Below the pieces are notes generated by a model that did not search any database, was not told the origin of the DNA, and saw only the letters and a list, made by a program, of their open reading frames with translations. A stretch of 64,000 bases of DNA from NCBI RefSeq assembly GCF_005217455.1, contig NZ_SZPQ01000004.1, forward strand, positions 1 through 64,000, in the 5' to 3' direction. The position numbers and the translations under genes are program-made. Positions 38,216 through 48,075 of the stretch are shown piece by piece; position 1 is the first letter of the stretch; each line of letters opens with the position of its first letter. Source of the DNA: Martelella alba. GTDB taxonomy: Bacteria > Pseudomonadota > Gammaproteobacteria > Enterobacterales > Enterobacteriaceae.

Positions 38216-38408
38216 ACCTTGTGCGCGCCGGCCAGGCGTGCCCTTTATCCGGTTGGGTTTGCCCAACCGGGTGTCCTGCCGACAGTTCGGCGTCTGTGTT
38301 GATATATCCGCTTTTTTGTTCGCCGGCCGCGGCTTACCCGCAACCGGCAATCTTGCATTACTCTGTGTCCTTCACTAGTATTACGCGATTCTGACTGCCG
38401 GATAGATT

Positions 38409-39374
38409 ATGCGTGTGCTGCTGGCCCCGATGGAGGGCGTCCTTGATTCGCTGGTGCGTCGATTGCTGTGCGATGTCAATCAGTATGACTTGTGCGTCAC
38501 CGAATTTTTGCGGGTGGTGGATAATCTATTGCCGGTAAAGTCTTTTTATCGTCTGTGTCCGGAGCTCTATTCAGCAGGTTTAACACCCGACGGCACGCCG
38601 GTTCGGGTACAGTTGCTGGGCCAGCATCCGCAATGGCTGGCGGAGAATGCCTATCGGGCGGTGGAACTCGGGTCGCGGGGCGTGGATCTTAATTGCGGCT
38701 GCCCGTCCAAGACGGTGAACGGCAACGGCGGCGGAGCGACCTTGCTAAAGGATCCGGAACTGATTTACCGGGCCGCCAGGGCGATACGGGAGGCGGTGCC
38801 TGTCTCGCAGCCGGTGACGGTAAAAATACGCTTGGGCTGGGATTCTTCCCGTTACAGTCTGGAAATCGCTGACGCGGTGCAACAGGCCGGCGCTAACGAG
38901 TTGGCGGTCCACGGTCGTACCAAAGCGGACGGTTATCGCGCCGATCGTATTGACTGGCCGGCTATCGCCGCCATACGACGGCGCCTGGCCATCCCGGTGA
39001 TAGCCAATGGCGAGATCCGTGATTGGCAAAGCGGCGCCGATTGCCGCCGTATCACCGGCTGCGACGCCTTGATGCTTGGCCGCGGAGCGTTGTGCATACC
39101 CAATCTCGGCCGGGTGGTCAAAGACAACGAACCCATTATGCCCTGGCCGAAGACCGCCGCTTTGCTGCGCCGCTATCTCAGTCTGGAAAAGACGGGCGAT
39201 ACCGGCATGTACCACGTTGCCCGCATCAAACAATGGTTGGGTTTTCTGCGCAAGGGTTACACGCAGGCCGGGGTGTTGTTTGAGGAGATCCGGGCGCAAA
39301 CGTCCACCGCGGCCATCACCCAGGCCATAGAACGCCATACCGGCGGTCAAGTGTTGGCTTGCGCTCGAGCTTGA
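38409..39374 (+). CDS. dusC: tRNA-dihydrouridine(16) synthase
   Basis: FMN enzyme that reduces uridine 16 in the tRNA D-loop. The 321-residue protein matches E. coli DusC (315 aa): [17 protein letters not shown], the catalytic cysteine region [31 protein letters not shown] and MLGRGAL for FMN. In E. coli dusC (yohI) is at 48 min with mdtQ, pbpG, dld and bglX. Here it starts a syntenic block between rhlE and dinG. The promoter region before it (193 bp) shows nothing distinctive. Confidence 0.95.
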   Translation: MRVLLAPMEGVLDSLVRRLLCDVNQYDLCVTEFLRVVDNLLPVKSFYRLCPELYSAGLTPDGTPVRVQLLGQHPQWLAENAYRAVELGSRGVDLNCGCPSKTVNGNGGGATLLKDPELIYRAARAIREAVPVSQPVTVKIRLGWDSSRYSLEIADAVQQAGANELAVHGRTKADGYRADRIDWPAIAAIRRRLAIPVIANGEIRDWQSGADCRRITGCDALMLGRGALCIPNLGRVVKDNEPIMPWPKTAALLRRYLSLEKTGDTGMYHVARIKQWLGFLRKGYTQAGVLFEEIRAQTSTAAITQAIERHTGGQVLACARA

Positions 39375-39417
39375 ATGCGTCGGGAATGCCGTCCGCCGGC
39401 GCGGACGGACGACGGTA

Positions 39418-40041
39418 TCACGGCAGGCCGTTACGGCCGTGCGCCATAAACCCGGGGCGCAGGCTTAATCGTTCATAATAGGCGCTGACCGCGGGAAAAT
39501 CGGCATGTTCGAAGGGCGTGGCGAACCAACGATGAACCGACAAACCCATAGGAATATCGGCCAGGGTGAAAGCCGCGCCGGCGACAAAGCCGCCGGTTTT
39601 CGCCAACTGTTTGTCAAGGATCGCCATTTTGCCGGTCCAGTTACGCAACGATGCGGCGATATCCGCTTCCCGGGGATCGGGCGGCAGATGGCGGACAAGG
39701 GCGTTAAATGCATAACTCCAGGCGGGATTAAGACTGGTGGCCTGCCAGTCGATCCATTGATCGAGGATGGCGCGCTGCTTAGGCGGCGCCGGATAAAGCG
39801 CCTCGCCGCGGTAGGCGCGAGCCAAATAGCGGATGATGGCGTTGGATTCCCATAATACAAAATCATCGTCTTTGATGACGGGCACCAAGGCATTGGGATT
39901 AAGCGCGAGAAATTCCGGCGTCTGGGTCGGTTTGAAGCCGGCGCCCCAGTCCTCACGCTCAAATTTGATGCCCAGCTCCTCGCACGTCCACAAGACTTTT
40001 CGCACATTGATGGATGATGATCTGCCCAATATTTTTAGCAT
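39418..40041 (-). CDS. Glutathione S-transferase family protein, GstB-like
   Basis: A 207-residue cytosolic glutathione transferase. The thioredoxin-like N-terminal domain has [30 protein letters not shown] and [11 protein letters not shown] (the ESNAI glutathione loop); the helical C-terminal domain has [15 protein letters not shown]. It is most like E. coli GstB (YliJ), so conjugation or dehalogenation of small electrophiles is plausible; the substrate is unknown. The frame opens at 40092, but the ATG at 40041 fits the family. It is divergent from the DJ-1-like gene at 40240. Confidence 0.85.
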   Translation of the reverse strand: MLKILGRSSSINVRKVLWTCEELGIKFEREDWGAGFKPTQTPEFLALNPNALVPVIKDDDFVLWESNAIIRYLARAYRGEALYPAPPKQRAILDQWIDWQATSLNPAWSYAFNALVRHLPPDPREADIAASLRNWTGKMAILDKQLAKTGGFVAGAAFTLADIPMGLSVHRWFATPFEHADFPAVSAYYERLSLRPGFMAHGRNGLP

Positions 40042-40239
40042 AGTCTTCCTTATGCAAGCGGTTGGGGTGATTACGCCATGCCATACTGTCACTTTTTCCC
40101 GCGGCTGAAAATAGCTATTCGCCGCGTGCCATCATTTGCCCTCGGCAACGAAGACGTTCATCATCATAAACCGGAAGCCTCATGACGCTTTGCGATGGGC
40201 CAAGCCAATTTGTCAATTTACAGTATGAGAGGATATGCC

Positions 40240-40929
40240 ATGGTTCAGCCCCTGACGATTGTGATCCCGATCTATCCGGGAGTAACCCAGTTGGATTTCA
40301 CCGGTCCCCACCAATTCTTTTCGCGCGTGCCCGATGTCCGGGTCATCGTCGCCTCGCAGGATGCCCGGCCAGTGGAGGCGGACGGCATGGTGTTCACCGG
40401 CTTGGCCGATCTGATGACCATCACGGGTTGCGATATCCTTTGCGTGCCCGGCGGCAACGGGTGCTTTATGGCGATGGAAAATGTCGCGTTTCTCAGACGT
40501 CTCCACGAACTCGGCCAACGCGCACGATTCATCGGTTCGGTGTGCACCGGCTCGCTGCTTCTGGCCGCGGCCGGTCTGCTGAAGGGTAAGCGCGCCGCCT
40601 GCCATTGGGCCTGGCGGGATCTGTTGCCGGCGTTTGGCGTTATCGCCGATACCGGACGGGTGGTGCGCGACGGTAATATTATCACAGGAGGCGGCGTTAC
40701 CGCGGGTATGGATTTTGCCTTGGCGATCATCGCGGAAGCGTACGGACAGTCGCTGGCCGAACGTATTCAGTTAGGGTTGGAATATGCCCCAGAGCCGCCG
40801 TTTCAAGCCGGCAGGCCGGAAACCGCGCCGGCGCCTGTGCGGGATGCGGAGATAGCGCGTCTTAGGGCCTATCGTCCGGCACGCCAGGCCGCCGTGGAGG
40901 CTGCCGCCGCCCGGTTACGCTCACGCTAG
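40240..40929 (+). CDS. DJ-1/PfpI family protein, isonitrile-hydratase-like
   Basis: A 229-residue cytoplasmic protein that closely resembles the isonitrile hydratase of Pseudomonas putida, which hydrates isonitriles to N-substituted formamides. Visible are QLDFTGPHQ near the N-terminus, VPGGNG, the nucleophilic cysteine in FIGSVCTGSLLLAAAGLL, KRAACHWAW, the GGGVTAGMDFAL motif, and LGLEYAPEPPFQAGRPETAP. The real substrate here is unknown. A longer frame starts at 40195; the ATG at 40240 fits the family length. It pairs divergently with a glutathione transferase, suggesting a detoxification role. Confidence 0.85.
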   Translation: MVQPLTIVIPIYPGVTQLDFTGPHQFFSRVPDVRVIVASQDARPVEADGMVFTGLADLMTITGCDILCVPGGNGCFMAMENVAFLRRLHELGQRARFIGSVCTGSLLLAAAGLLKGKRAACHWAWRDLLPAFGVIADTGRVVRDGNIITGGGVTAGMDFALAIIAEAYGQSLAERIQLGLEYAPEPPFQAGRPETAPAPVRDAEIARLRAYRPARQAAVEAAAARLRSR

Positions 40930-41170
40930 GCCCACCGATGCTCCTTTCTGGCGAAGACGTCCTTGGGAGATGACGGGGATCTTGACACCATGGGATAGGA
41001 ACATGCATACCCACGAATAGCGGGGGGAAAATACCTTGGAAATCAGAATGTGCTGCCTGGCGAGCGTTGGCCCACTCAATAAGAGGACAACGGCCTTACC
41101 CGACTCGGGCAGAATAAGATGGCTAAAGCGGCGAGGAATCCACGGCCGAATCCCGGCAAGCCGTTGATCA

Positions 41171-41458
41171 TCAGGTTACCTGCCAATCCGGCGGGGTATG
41201 CGCAATGATATAGGTAACGAATTCTTTCATTCCGGCCCAAATATTGGCCCAGGATGCCAGTTCCACCGATAGGGTAATCCCCAACAACCCGGTGACGAAC
41301 CAATAGGCCATACTGATGCCGACGCCGCTAAAGACGAAAGCCAAAACATTTTTGCTGGATTTGCGGCAAACGACATTCAAGGTGCTGGCAAAAAACATCA
41401 TCACTGCACTGAGCAATTCCCAGCGCATCATATGAAAGCCTGCGGTAAGAGTACTCAT
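41171..41458 (-). CDS. Small inner-membrane protein of unknown function
   Basis: A 95-residue product with about two hydrophobic segments (around residues 14-30 and 38-65), a short basic loop RKSSKN between them and a polar C-terminus. I do not recognise the family. AGAGGAGGA lies upstream of the ATG with a spacing of about 8, one of the better ribosome sites here, which supports it as a real gene. It lies downstream of the efflux operon in the same direction (116 bp gap), so it might be co-transcribed. Confidence 0.65.
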   Translation of the reverse strand: MSTLTAGFHMMRWELLSAVMMFFASTLNVVCRKSSKNVLAFVFSGVGISMAYWFVTGLLGITLSVELASWANIWAGMKEFVTYIIAHTPPDWQVT

Positions 41459-41574
41459 CAGGAACAGTCCTCCTCTGGTGGTTAAGCAGTACCAATTTTC
41501 CTCTTTTTTGCAATATTGCGCTACAAAAATTTGTGATGTGGATCAACTTTTTTTTCTGGCGGCCGTTAACCTCT

Positions 41575-43179
41575 TTATTCCGCTGTTTTTTTAGCCGGCC
41601 GGATATTATTTACCGTAGCCGCCGGACCGAACACCGGATAATGGGGCAAATCGGACGCCGGGTAGTTTTCCCATCCTCCTCCCAGAGCCTTATACAGTGA
41701 GACCAGATCTACGCCGGTCTCAACCCGCGCGGCGGCCAATTGCTGTCGGGCTTGGGCCAGTTGCCGTTCGGCATCCAGTAGATTAATGAATGAACTCAAC
41801 CCATTGCGATAGCTGTCGCGAGCCAGCTCGAAGGCGTTTTGGGTTGACTGCGCGGTTTGCTCCAGGCCCGTTACCCGATCCTGATCGGTATGGTAGCTGA
41901 CCAGCGCGTTTTCCACATCCTGCAAGGCGGACAGGACCGTTTGCCGGTAGGCCAGCGCCGCATTGGCCTGATCGATCCTGGCAAGGCGGACGCTGGCCAC
42001 CAACTTCCCGCCCTGGAAGATCGGCAAGGAGATTTGTGGACCGATGCTCCAGAAATGGCTGCTCCAATGGGTCAGGTAATCCGCATCGTCATTGCGCGTG
42101 CCGAATTGGCCCGTTAGGGATAAATCGGGAAACAACTGGGCGATGGAGACGCCGATATTGGCGGTGGCCGCATGCAAATTGGCTTCCGCCTGGCGGATAT
42201 CGGGCCGGCGGCGCGCCAACGTGGACGGCACGCCCACCGCCACCGCCGCCGGCAGCGCCGGCAAGGGTTTAGGTTGCGCCAACTCCTTATCCAGCGTGCC
42301 GGGCGGTTGTCCCAGCAAGACCGCCAACGCGTTCATGGCTTGCCGTTGTTGCGCCTGATAAGCAGGAAGCTGAGCTTGCAGGGAGCCTAGCTGCGCGGCG
42401 GCGTTTTCCACATCGGTTTGCGGCGCCAGTCCGTTCCGTTGCCGGCTGCGGGTCAGTTCCAGGGTTTGGCGGGCCACGTCGATTTGCGTCTGTAAGGTTT
42501 GCGCCACGCTTTGCGCGCCGCGTAACTGCAAATAGCTCCGCGCCACTTCCGCTTCCAATGAAACCAGCGCATCGTTGCGACTTTCCATTGACGACTGGGT
42601 CTGGGCGTTCGCCGCCTCTATCGAGCGGCGTACCCGACCCCAAAGATCGATTTCCCACGTGGCGTCGAAACTGCCCTGGTATAAATTGATGGGCCGGGTC
42701 AGGCCATCGAGCCGGGAGGCCAGTTGCGGGTCGACATTTTGCGCCTGGGCGCGGATTTGCGACGAATCAAGAAAACCCTCAACGCCTAATTGCTCGCGTG
42801 TCACGCGGGCATTGGCCGTCGCCGACGGCAAACCGGCGGCCCCGGCCTGTAGCGTCTGCTCGCGCGCGCCGGCGATTCGCAGCACGGCCTGTTGCAAATT
42901 GAGATTACCGGCGATGGCCCTATCGATAAGGCTATTGAGCTCGGGATCCTGAAAATTACGCCACCAGACGGGATCCGGTTGCGACGCAAGCGTTGCGGAA
43001 ACCGGCGTGGATTGCCGGTCGCCGGCCAGCCCATGGAAACCGGCGGGTGTGATCGGCGTGACCGGATGGTAATCCGGCCCCATCGAGCAAGCGGTCAATG
43101 CGGCCATCAGGAGGCCGGCCGCGCCATGACGCGGCCGCAATAGCCAGGAAGGACTGGTCGCCCTGAGTTTGGCCGGCAT
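41575..43179 (-). CDS. Outer-membrane efflux lipoprotein, NodT/OMF family
   Basis: A 534-residue TolC-like outer-membrane factor. The N-terminus has a lipoprotein signal with lipobox L-T-A-C (Cys at residue 31) followed by SMGPDYHPV, as in NodT-type proteins. Two OEP repeats follow, with WEIDLWGRVRRSIEAA in the first half and FPDLSLTGQFG in the second, and long coiled-coil alpha-barrel segments. The ATG follows the emrB-like stop by one base. In E. coli the mdtQ (yohG) outer-membrane gene holds the corresponding place beside dusC. It should complete a tripartite pump with the two genes upstream. Confidence 0.9.
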   Translation of the reverse strand: MPAKLRATSPSWLLRPRHGAAGLLMAALTACSMGPDYHPVTPITPAGFHGLAGDRQSTPVSATLASQPDPVWWRNFQDPELNSLIDRAIAGNLNLQQAVLRIAGAREQTLQAGAAGLPSATANARVTREQLGVEGFLDSSQIRAQAQNVDPQLASRLDGLTRPINLYQGSFDATWEIDLWGRVRRSIEAANAQTQSSMESRNDALVSLEAEVARSYLQLRGAQSVAQTLQTQIDVARQTLELTRSRQRNGLAPQTDVENAAAQLGSLQAQLPAYQAQQRQAMNALAVLLGQPPGTLDKELAQPKPLPALPAAVAVGVPSTLARRRPDIRQAEANLHAATANIGVSIAQLFPDLSLTGQFGTRNDDADYLTHWSSHFWSIGPQISLPIFQGGKLVASVRLARIDQANAALAYRQTVLSALQDVENALVSYHTDQDRVTGLEQTAQSTQNAFELARDSYRNGLSSFINLLDAERQLAQARQQLAAARVETGVDLVSLYKALGGGWENYPASDLPHYPVFGPAATVNNIRPAKKTAE

Positions 43180-43180
43180 A

Positions 43181-44749
43181 CTAATGCGCCCCCGCGTTGC
43201 CTTCGCTTTTTACCGGCGAAAGCAGCAGACAAAAAGGAATCATGATAAACGCCATTACGCCGCAGAGGGTAAAGACATCGATATACGACAATATTCTTGA
43301 TTGGAAGATCATTTGCCGATAAAGCTGTGCGGCGGCGCTCTGCACCGGGTCGCCTATTTGCAGCGAGAAATCGCGCACCACCGCCGCGCCGGCGGCGATA
43401 GCCTGTTGAAACTGCTCATTGAGCGGCGTGGCGTTGGGCGCCAGATAAGCGCTGTGGACCTGGCTGCGTTCGGTAATGGCGGCGGTGGATAACGAAATGC
43501 CCACCGAGCCGGCCACATTGCGAAACATGGTGAATAACGCCGAACCATCGGCGTTGAGCCGCGGCGACAGCGTAACAAAGGCCAGCGTGGTCAGCGGGAC
43601 GAAAAGAAAACCCAAACCGATGGATTGCATGCTGCGCATCAGCACCAAGGTGAAATAGTCCACGTTGGGCGTCAGCCGGCTGGAATACATGAAGGCCAGT
43701 GTTAATAAGGTGAAGCCAAACGCCACCAGCCAGCGGGTTTGCACTATCGGCATCAGTTTAAGCACCAGCGGAATGGAAAGCACAATTAAAATCGCCCCAG
43801 GGGACATGACCAGGCCGGATAGGGTGGCGGTATAGCCCAGTTCCTGTTGCGCCAACTGCGGTATGGTCACCGAACTGCCGTAAAGGATCATGGCCATACC
43901 GGCCATCAACAGGCTTGAAACGGCAAAGTTGCGGTCTTTGAGGCAACGCAGTTCCACGACCGGTTTTTTCGTGTACAACAGCCAGTATACCGCCCCCACC
44001 AGGCCGATAACCGTTAGCAAGCCAAACAGCCGGATGAAACCGGAAGAGAACCAGTCGTCGTCCTCGCCGCGATCAAGCATGACCTGCAGGCATCCCAGTC
44101 CCAAGGCAATCAAGCCGATACCAATGTAGTCGATGGACAGTTTACGGCCCTCAATGCGACGTTCCCATGGCGGATCTTCCAACAATTGATATATGGCGAT
44201 CACGGTAAGAATACCAATGGGGATATTGATAAGGAAAACCCAGCGCCAACTGTAGTTATCGGTAATCCAGCCGCCCAGGGTCGGCCCCACCACCGGCGCC
44301 ACAATGATGGCGATGGAAGACAGGCCGAACGCCTTGCCGCGATCCTCCGGCTTGAAATAATCCAATAAAACCGATTGTTGAATCGGTTGCAGGCCGCCGC
44401 CGAAGAATCCCTGCAAGACGCGGCACAAAATGATCTGCCACAATTCGTCGGACATCCCGCACAAGAATGAGCACAGGGTAAACATGGCGATGCATATCAG
44501 GAAATACTGTTTGCGTCCGAACACCCGGCTGAGAAAGGCTGATATGGGCAAAACGATGCCGTTCGCCACCAGATAGGAGGTCAATACCCAGGTGGATTCG
44601 TCGTAACTGGAGGACAGGGTCCCGGCGATGTGCGGCAACGCGACATTGACGATGGTGGTATCCAGGATCTCCATGAAGACCGCCAAGGTCACCACCCATG
44701 CCACCAGCCAGGGATTGGCGGCCGGCCGCCAGTGACGATCCGCGCTCAT
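43181..44749 (-). CDS. DHA2-family (EmrB-like) drug:H+ antiporter
   Basis: A 522-residue inner-membrane transporter of the 14-helix DHA2 major facilitator branch. Characteristic motifs are LDTTIVNVALPHIAG in helix 1, SRVFGRKQYF (motif A), and GPTLGGWITDNYSWRWVFLINIPIG (motif C region, helices 5-6). It starts within the stop of the membrane-fusion gene (ATGA) and ends with TAG one base before the outer-membrane gene, so the three are translated together. Exported compounds are not predictable from sequence. Confidence 0.93.
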   Translation of the reverse strand: MSADRHWRPAANPWLVAWVVTLAVFMEILDTTIVNVALPHIAGTLSSSYDESTWVLTSYLVANGIVLPISAFLSRVFGRKQYFLICIAMFTLCSFLCGMSDELWQIILCRVLQGFFGGGLQPIQQSVLLDYFKPEDRGKAFGLSSIAIIVAPVVGPTLGGWITDNYSWRWVFLINIPIGILTVIAIYQLLEDPPWERRIEGRKLSIDYIGIGLIALGLGCLQVMLDRGEDDDWFSSGFIRLFGLLTVIGLVGAVYWLLYTKKPVVELRCLKDRNFAVSSLLMAGMAMILYGSSVTIPQLAQQELGYTATLSGLVMSPGAILIVLSIPLVLKLMPIVQTRWLVAFGFTLLTLAFMYSSRLTPNVDYFTLVLMRSMQSIGLGFLFVPLTTLAFVTLSPRLNADGSALFTMFRNVAGSVGISLSTAAITERSQVHSAYLAPNATPLNEQFQQAIAAGAAVVRDFSLQIGDPVQSAAAQLYRQMIFQSRILSYIDVFTLCGVMAFIMIPFCLLLSPVKSEGNAGAH

Positions 44750-45981
44750 TTCAAATAGACCTTGGGTTCGACCGAAAGGCCCAGCGGTAACGGCATACTC
44801 GGATCCAGACCGCTGTCGATGACAATCTTAACCGGTACCCGCTGAACGATTTTAACAAAATTCCCGGTGGCGTTCTCCGCCGGGAAGGCCGAAAATCGCG
44901 AACCGGAACCTTGCTGGATGCTGTCGACATGGCCCTGCAACGCCAGGGAAGGGTAGGCGTCGACGGACAAATCCACCCGATCGCCGGGCCGCATATGCGT
45001 CAGCTGGGATTCTTTGAAATTGGCGATGACCCAGACATTGGGCGATACCACCGACATCAGGGCGCCGCCGGCCTGGACCAGCAACCCGGGCTGAACATTG
45101 CGGCGGGTGACGAAACCGTCAAACGGCGCCCGAACCTCGGTGTAGGACAAATTGAGATTGGCGCTCTCCAATTGCGCCTTGGCCTGTCGCACCTGTTGCC
45201 GTCGTGCTTCGACAGTGGTCTGGGCCTGGCGGATCTGCAATGCCACCTGCCGGGCGACGTCCACTTGAGCGCGGGCATTGGCGGTATCAGCCCGGGCTGC
45301 CTTGAGCTGGGCGTTGGCGGTATCGATATTTTGCTGCGATGTGGCTCGGGGATCGACGCCGCGCTGGCGGCGGTATTCGGCCTCGGCGTTTTGCTGGTTA
45401 GCCTCGGCGCGGGCCAATTGCGCCTGAGCCTGGGATAATTGCGCCGGATACTGCACCCGGGACAAGGCCAGTTGCACCTGGGACTGATGCAATTGGGCCT
45501 CGGCCAGCCCTAGCTGCGCTACCGCTTGGTCTCGCTGGGCGACATAATCCCGCGGATCGATCTTTAGCAGCAGATCACCTTTATGCACCCGCTGGTTGTC
45601 CCGGACGGCCAGATCAATCACATAACCGGAGACTTTGGGCGATATGGTGACCGCGTCGCTTTCGGTATAGGCGTCATCGGTGGTTTCCTGATTACGGGTC
45701 GTCAGCCAGAAATACATTGCGACGATAACAAGTATAAGCACGACCACCGCCAAGATGATTAACGGTTTTTTGCCGGGCCCATTATGGGATGCGGTCGACG
45801 CATCGTTTTGGTCGTCCTCCGGCGAGCCATTATTGACCGAGGATTCTTGCCGGGACTGGCTGTCTTGCCGCGGTCCATCGTTATGCCCGGTATTCGCCGG
45901 GCGATCGCCGAGGTGCTGAGGGTCACGCTCCGGCGATGTCTTCTCTGACTGGCGGGTTTCGTTGCCGTCTTGACTCGTCAT
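44746..45981 (-). CDS. EmrA-like membrane-fusion protein with a long polar N-terminus
   Basis: Periplasmic adaptor of the EmrAB-type pump, 411 residues from the chosen start. After a charged, Gln/Asn/Ser/Asp-rich cytoplasmic segment of about 70 residues comes one membrane helix, then TDDAYTESDAVTISPKVSGYV (lipoyl half), a long coiled coil, and SYTEVRAPFDGFVTRRNVQPG. E. coli EmrA has only a short cytoplasmic tail, so the extension is unusual. The frame opens at 46029; the ATG at 45981 has AAGAGGC 9 bases upstream. It is the first gene of the efflux operon, divergent from pbpG. Confidence 0.9.
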   Translation of the reverse strand: MTSQDGNETRQSEKTSPERDPQHLGDRPANTGHNDGPRQDSQSRQESSVNNGSPEDDQNDASTASHNGPGKKPLIILAVVVLILVIVAMYFWLTTRNQETTDDAYTESDAVTISPKVSGYVIDLAVRDNQRVHKGDLLLKIDPRDYVAQRDQAVAQLGLAEAQLHQSQVQLALSRVQYPAQLSQAQAQLARAEANQQNAEAEYRRQRGVDPRATSQQNIDTANAQLKAARADTANARAQVDVARQVALQIRQAQTTVEARRQQVRQAKAQLESANLNLSYTEVRAPFDGFVTRRNVQPGLLVQAGGALMSVVSPNVWVIANFKESQLTHMRPGDRVDLSVDAYPSLALQGHVDSIQQGSGSRFSAFPAENATGNFVKIVQRVPVKIVIDSGLDPSMPLPLGLSVEPKVYLK

Positions 45982-46332
45982 CCTACAAACTGCCTCTTGG
46001 TTGGCGGCATGTGACCTTTCCGGTTGCAACGTCGGTTATGCCGCGCTGAGGCAATTCGATGCATTTGAGATAGATGCGTCATCAAGGTGTCACAGCGGGA
46101 CGGTGCATGGGCGTTAAATAGTGTATTGTCGCTAACGTAAGAGCAATTATAGCAAACCCATACCGGCCGCCAGGAAAAATGCGCGCGCCGCGCTTGTTGT
46201 GTAAAAATCTGGGGATAGCGCATGGCGTTCATTGGCGACAACCCTGGATGTCTTCGCAGCAAGGGCGTAGGACGCCATCAGCGCAGGGGGGACGTGAAGC
46301 GTGACAAGGATATTTCGTTTTTCAATGATTCG

Positions 46333-46339
46333 CTATACT
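46333..46339 (+). promoter_or_regulatory. Predicted pbpG promoter, sigma-S-like -10
   Basis: CTATACT lies about 46 bp before the pbpG ATG and matches the -10 favoured by RpoS; it also works with sigma-70. No clear -35 is visible. The rest of the 404-bp space from 45982 holds no gene that I can support. Confidence 0.4.
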
Positions 46340-46385
46340 ATGGCGTCATTCATGCGTTACGCCATGGTTCTCAGGTGCTAAAATA

Positions 46386-47354
46386 ATGTTATCTTTTTTT
46401 CGAGTCGCGTGTTTGAGCGCCTCGCTTTTCACGCTCGGCAATGTCATGGTCGGCAATGCCTTTGCCGCAATCAACGCGGCGCCGGCGACGGCGGTGCCGT
46501 TATCGCCTTTGGTGATTGCTTCCGGTAGCGCCATCGTCGTGGATATGACCGACGATCATTTACTTTATTCCACCAATGCCGATGAAGTGGTGCCGATTGC
46601 CTCGCTGTCAAAGTTGATGACCGCGATGGTGGTGTTGGACGCCCACCAGCCGTTGGATGAGATTATCTCGGTGGATATTCATCAGACGCCGGAATTAAAG
46701 GGCGTTTTTTCCCGGGTCAGGGTCGGCAGTGAAATCAGCCGCCGCGATATGCTGCTGCTGGCGTTAATGTCTTCGGAAAACCGTGCGGCCGCAAGCCTGG
46801 CGCATCATTATCCCGGCGGCTATTCGGCATTTATCGCCGCCATGAACGCCAAGGCGCGCTCTTTGGGCATGCTGCATACCCACTATGTGGAGCCGACCGG
46901 TTTATCGGCGCGCAATGTCTCGACGGCGCGGGACCTGGCCAAATTGTTGATTGCCAGCAAACAGTATCCGTTGCTGAGCGAGTTAAGCACTACCCATGAA
47001 ACCATGGCGAAATTTCAACATCCGGCGTATACCTTGCCGTTCCGTAATACCAATCATCTGGTCTATCGTCCCGACTGGGCGATTCAGTTGACCAAGACCG
47101 GCTTCACCAATCAGGCGGGGCATTGCCTGGTGATGCGCACGGTTATCAATCATCGGCCGGTGGGGCTGGTTGTTCTGGACGCGTTCGGCAAGTATACCCA
47201 TTTCGCCGACGCCAATCGCATCCGTAGCTGGCTGGAAACCGGCAAAGCGTCGCCGGTGCCGGCGGCGGCGTTGAATTATAAAAAACAAAAAGCCCGCCAG
47301 GCCGGCATGACCGCGCGTAACGCCGCGGCGGGACAAGGCGGCGAAGTGGATTAA
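46386..47354 (+). CDS. pbpG: D-alanyl-D-alanine endopeptidase (penicillin-binding protein 7)
   Basis: Periplasmic low-molecular-weight PBP that cuts D-Ala-DAP crosslinks in peptidoglycan. The 322-residue precursor has a signal peptide of about 27 residues and the three active-site motifs: S-L-S-K in [16 protein letters not shown] in [11 protein letters not shown] and K-T-G in QLTKTGFTN. It is collinear with E. coli PbpG (310 aa). The stop overlaps that of the convergent glutathione transferase by 3 bp. It precedes dld as in E. coli, with three extra genes between them. Confidence 0.96.
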   Translation: MLSFFRVACLSASLFTLGNVMVGNAFAAINAAPATAVPLSPLVIASGSAIVVDMTDDHLLYSTNADEVVPIASLSKLMTAMVVLDAHQPLDEIISVDIHQTPELKGVFSRVRVGSEISRRDMLLLALMSSENRAAASLAHHYPGGYSAFIAAMNAKARSLGMLHTHYVEPTGLSARNVSTARDLAKLLIASKQYPLLSELSTTHETMAKFQHPAYTLPFRNTNHLVYRPDWAIQLTKTGFTNQAGHCLVMRTVINHRPVGLVVLDAFGKYTHFADANRIRSWLETGKASPVPAAALNYKKQKARQAGMTARNAAAGQGGEVD

Positions 47355-48034
47355 GCGCGGCGCAGGTCTTGGGTGATTTCCCCGTATTGGCGGCTTTCCG
47401 CTTCGTGACTCTCATCCCGCCATGCTTCCGCAAGCGCCTGTCGGTACCAATCCTGCAACGACGGCAACGCCAGCATGGTGCGATACCACTCTTGCGCCGC
47501 GGGGGAGAGCGGCAATCCATAGGTCTGGATTCGCATGACCACCGGCGCGTAAAACGCATCGACGGCGCTGAATTCCTCGCCAGCCAGGAACGGACCGCCG
47601 AATTGACGCAGCCCTTCTTGCCACAGGGCGTCCAGACGGACGAGTTCCTCGGTCAGCGCCGCCGGCACGGGGTTCAGCGTTACCCGAATACCGCAATTCA
47701 TGGGGCAGATATTCCGTAGCGCGCTAAATCCAGCGTGCATTTCCGCCGTCGCGCAGCGTGCCCAGGTTTTGGCCTGGTAATCCTCCGGCCAAACTCCGGC
47801 GTGAATTTCCGCCAGGTATTCCACGATAGCCAGGGAATCCCAAACGGCCAGGGCGCCGTCATACAGTACAGGCACCCGTCCCGAAGGGGAAAAATGACCG
47901 AATATGCCGGCGTTGTTGGCCCCTTGAAACGGATGAACGACTTCGGTGAAAGGAATTCTCAGCGCCGTCATCAATAGCCAGGGACGCAGCGACCAGGAAG
48001 AATAGTTTTTGTTGGCGATATGCAATTCGTACAA
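47351..48034 (-). CDS. Glutathione S-transferase family protein, likely TTG start
   Basis: A cytosolic glutathione transferase of about 227 residues. The N-terminal domain has [21 protein letters not shown] and the glutathione loop region [14 protein letters not shown]; the helical C-terminal domain has [18 protein letters not shown]. The frame runs up to 48217 without an ATG near the family start; a TTG at 48034, with GGGAG 9 bases upstream, gives the family N-terminus (an ATT just before it is a less likely alternative). It overlaps the pbpG stop at its 3' end. Substrate unknown. Confidence 0.83.
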   Translation of the reverse strand: MYELHIANKNYSSWSLRPWLLMTALRIPFTEVVHPFQGANNAGIFGHFSPSGRVPVLYDGALAVWDSLAIVEYLAEIHAGVWPEDYQAKTWARCATAEMHAGFSALRNICPMNCGIRVTLNPVPAALTEELVRLDALWQEGLRQFGGPFLAGEEFSAVDAFYAPVVMRIQTYGLPLSPAAQEWYRTMLALPSLQDWYRQALAEAWRDESHEAESRQYGEITQDLRRA

Positions 48035-48075
48035 AATTGTCGACTCCCTTGAGATAAGCAAGTCGTCCGCCGCGG

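Noticed and set aside
40930-41170. Possible gene or remnant between the DJ-1-like gene and the small membrane protein
   Set aside because: The only frame of size (41076-41303, minus) overlaps the better-supported membrane protein gene and has no features.
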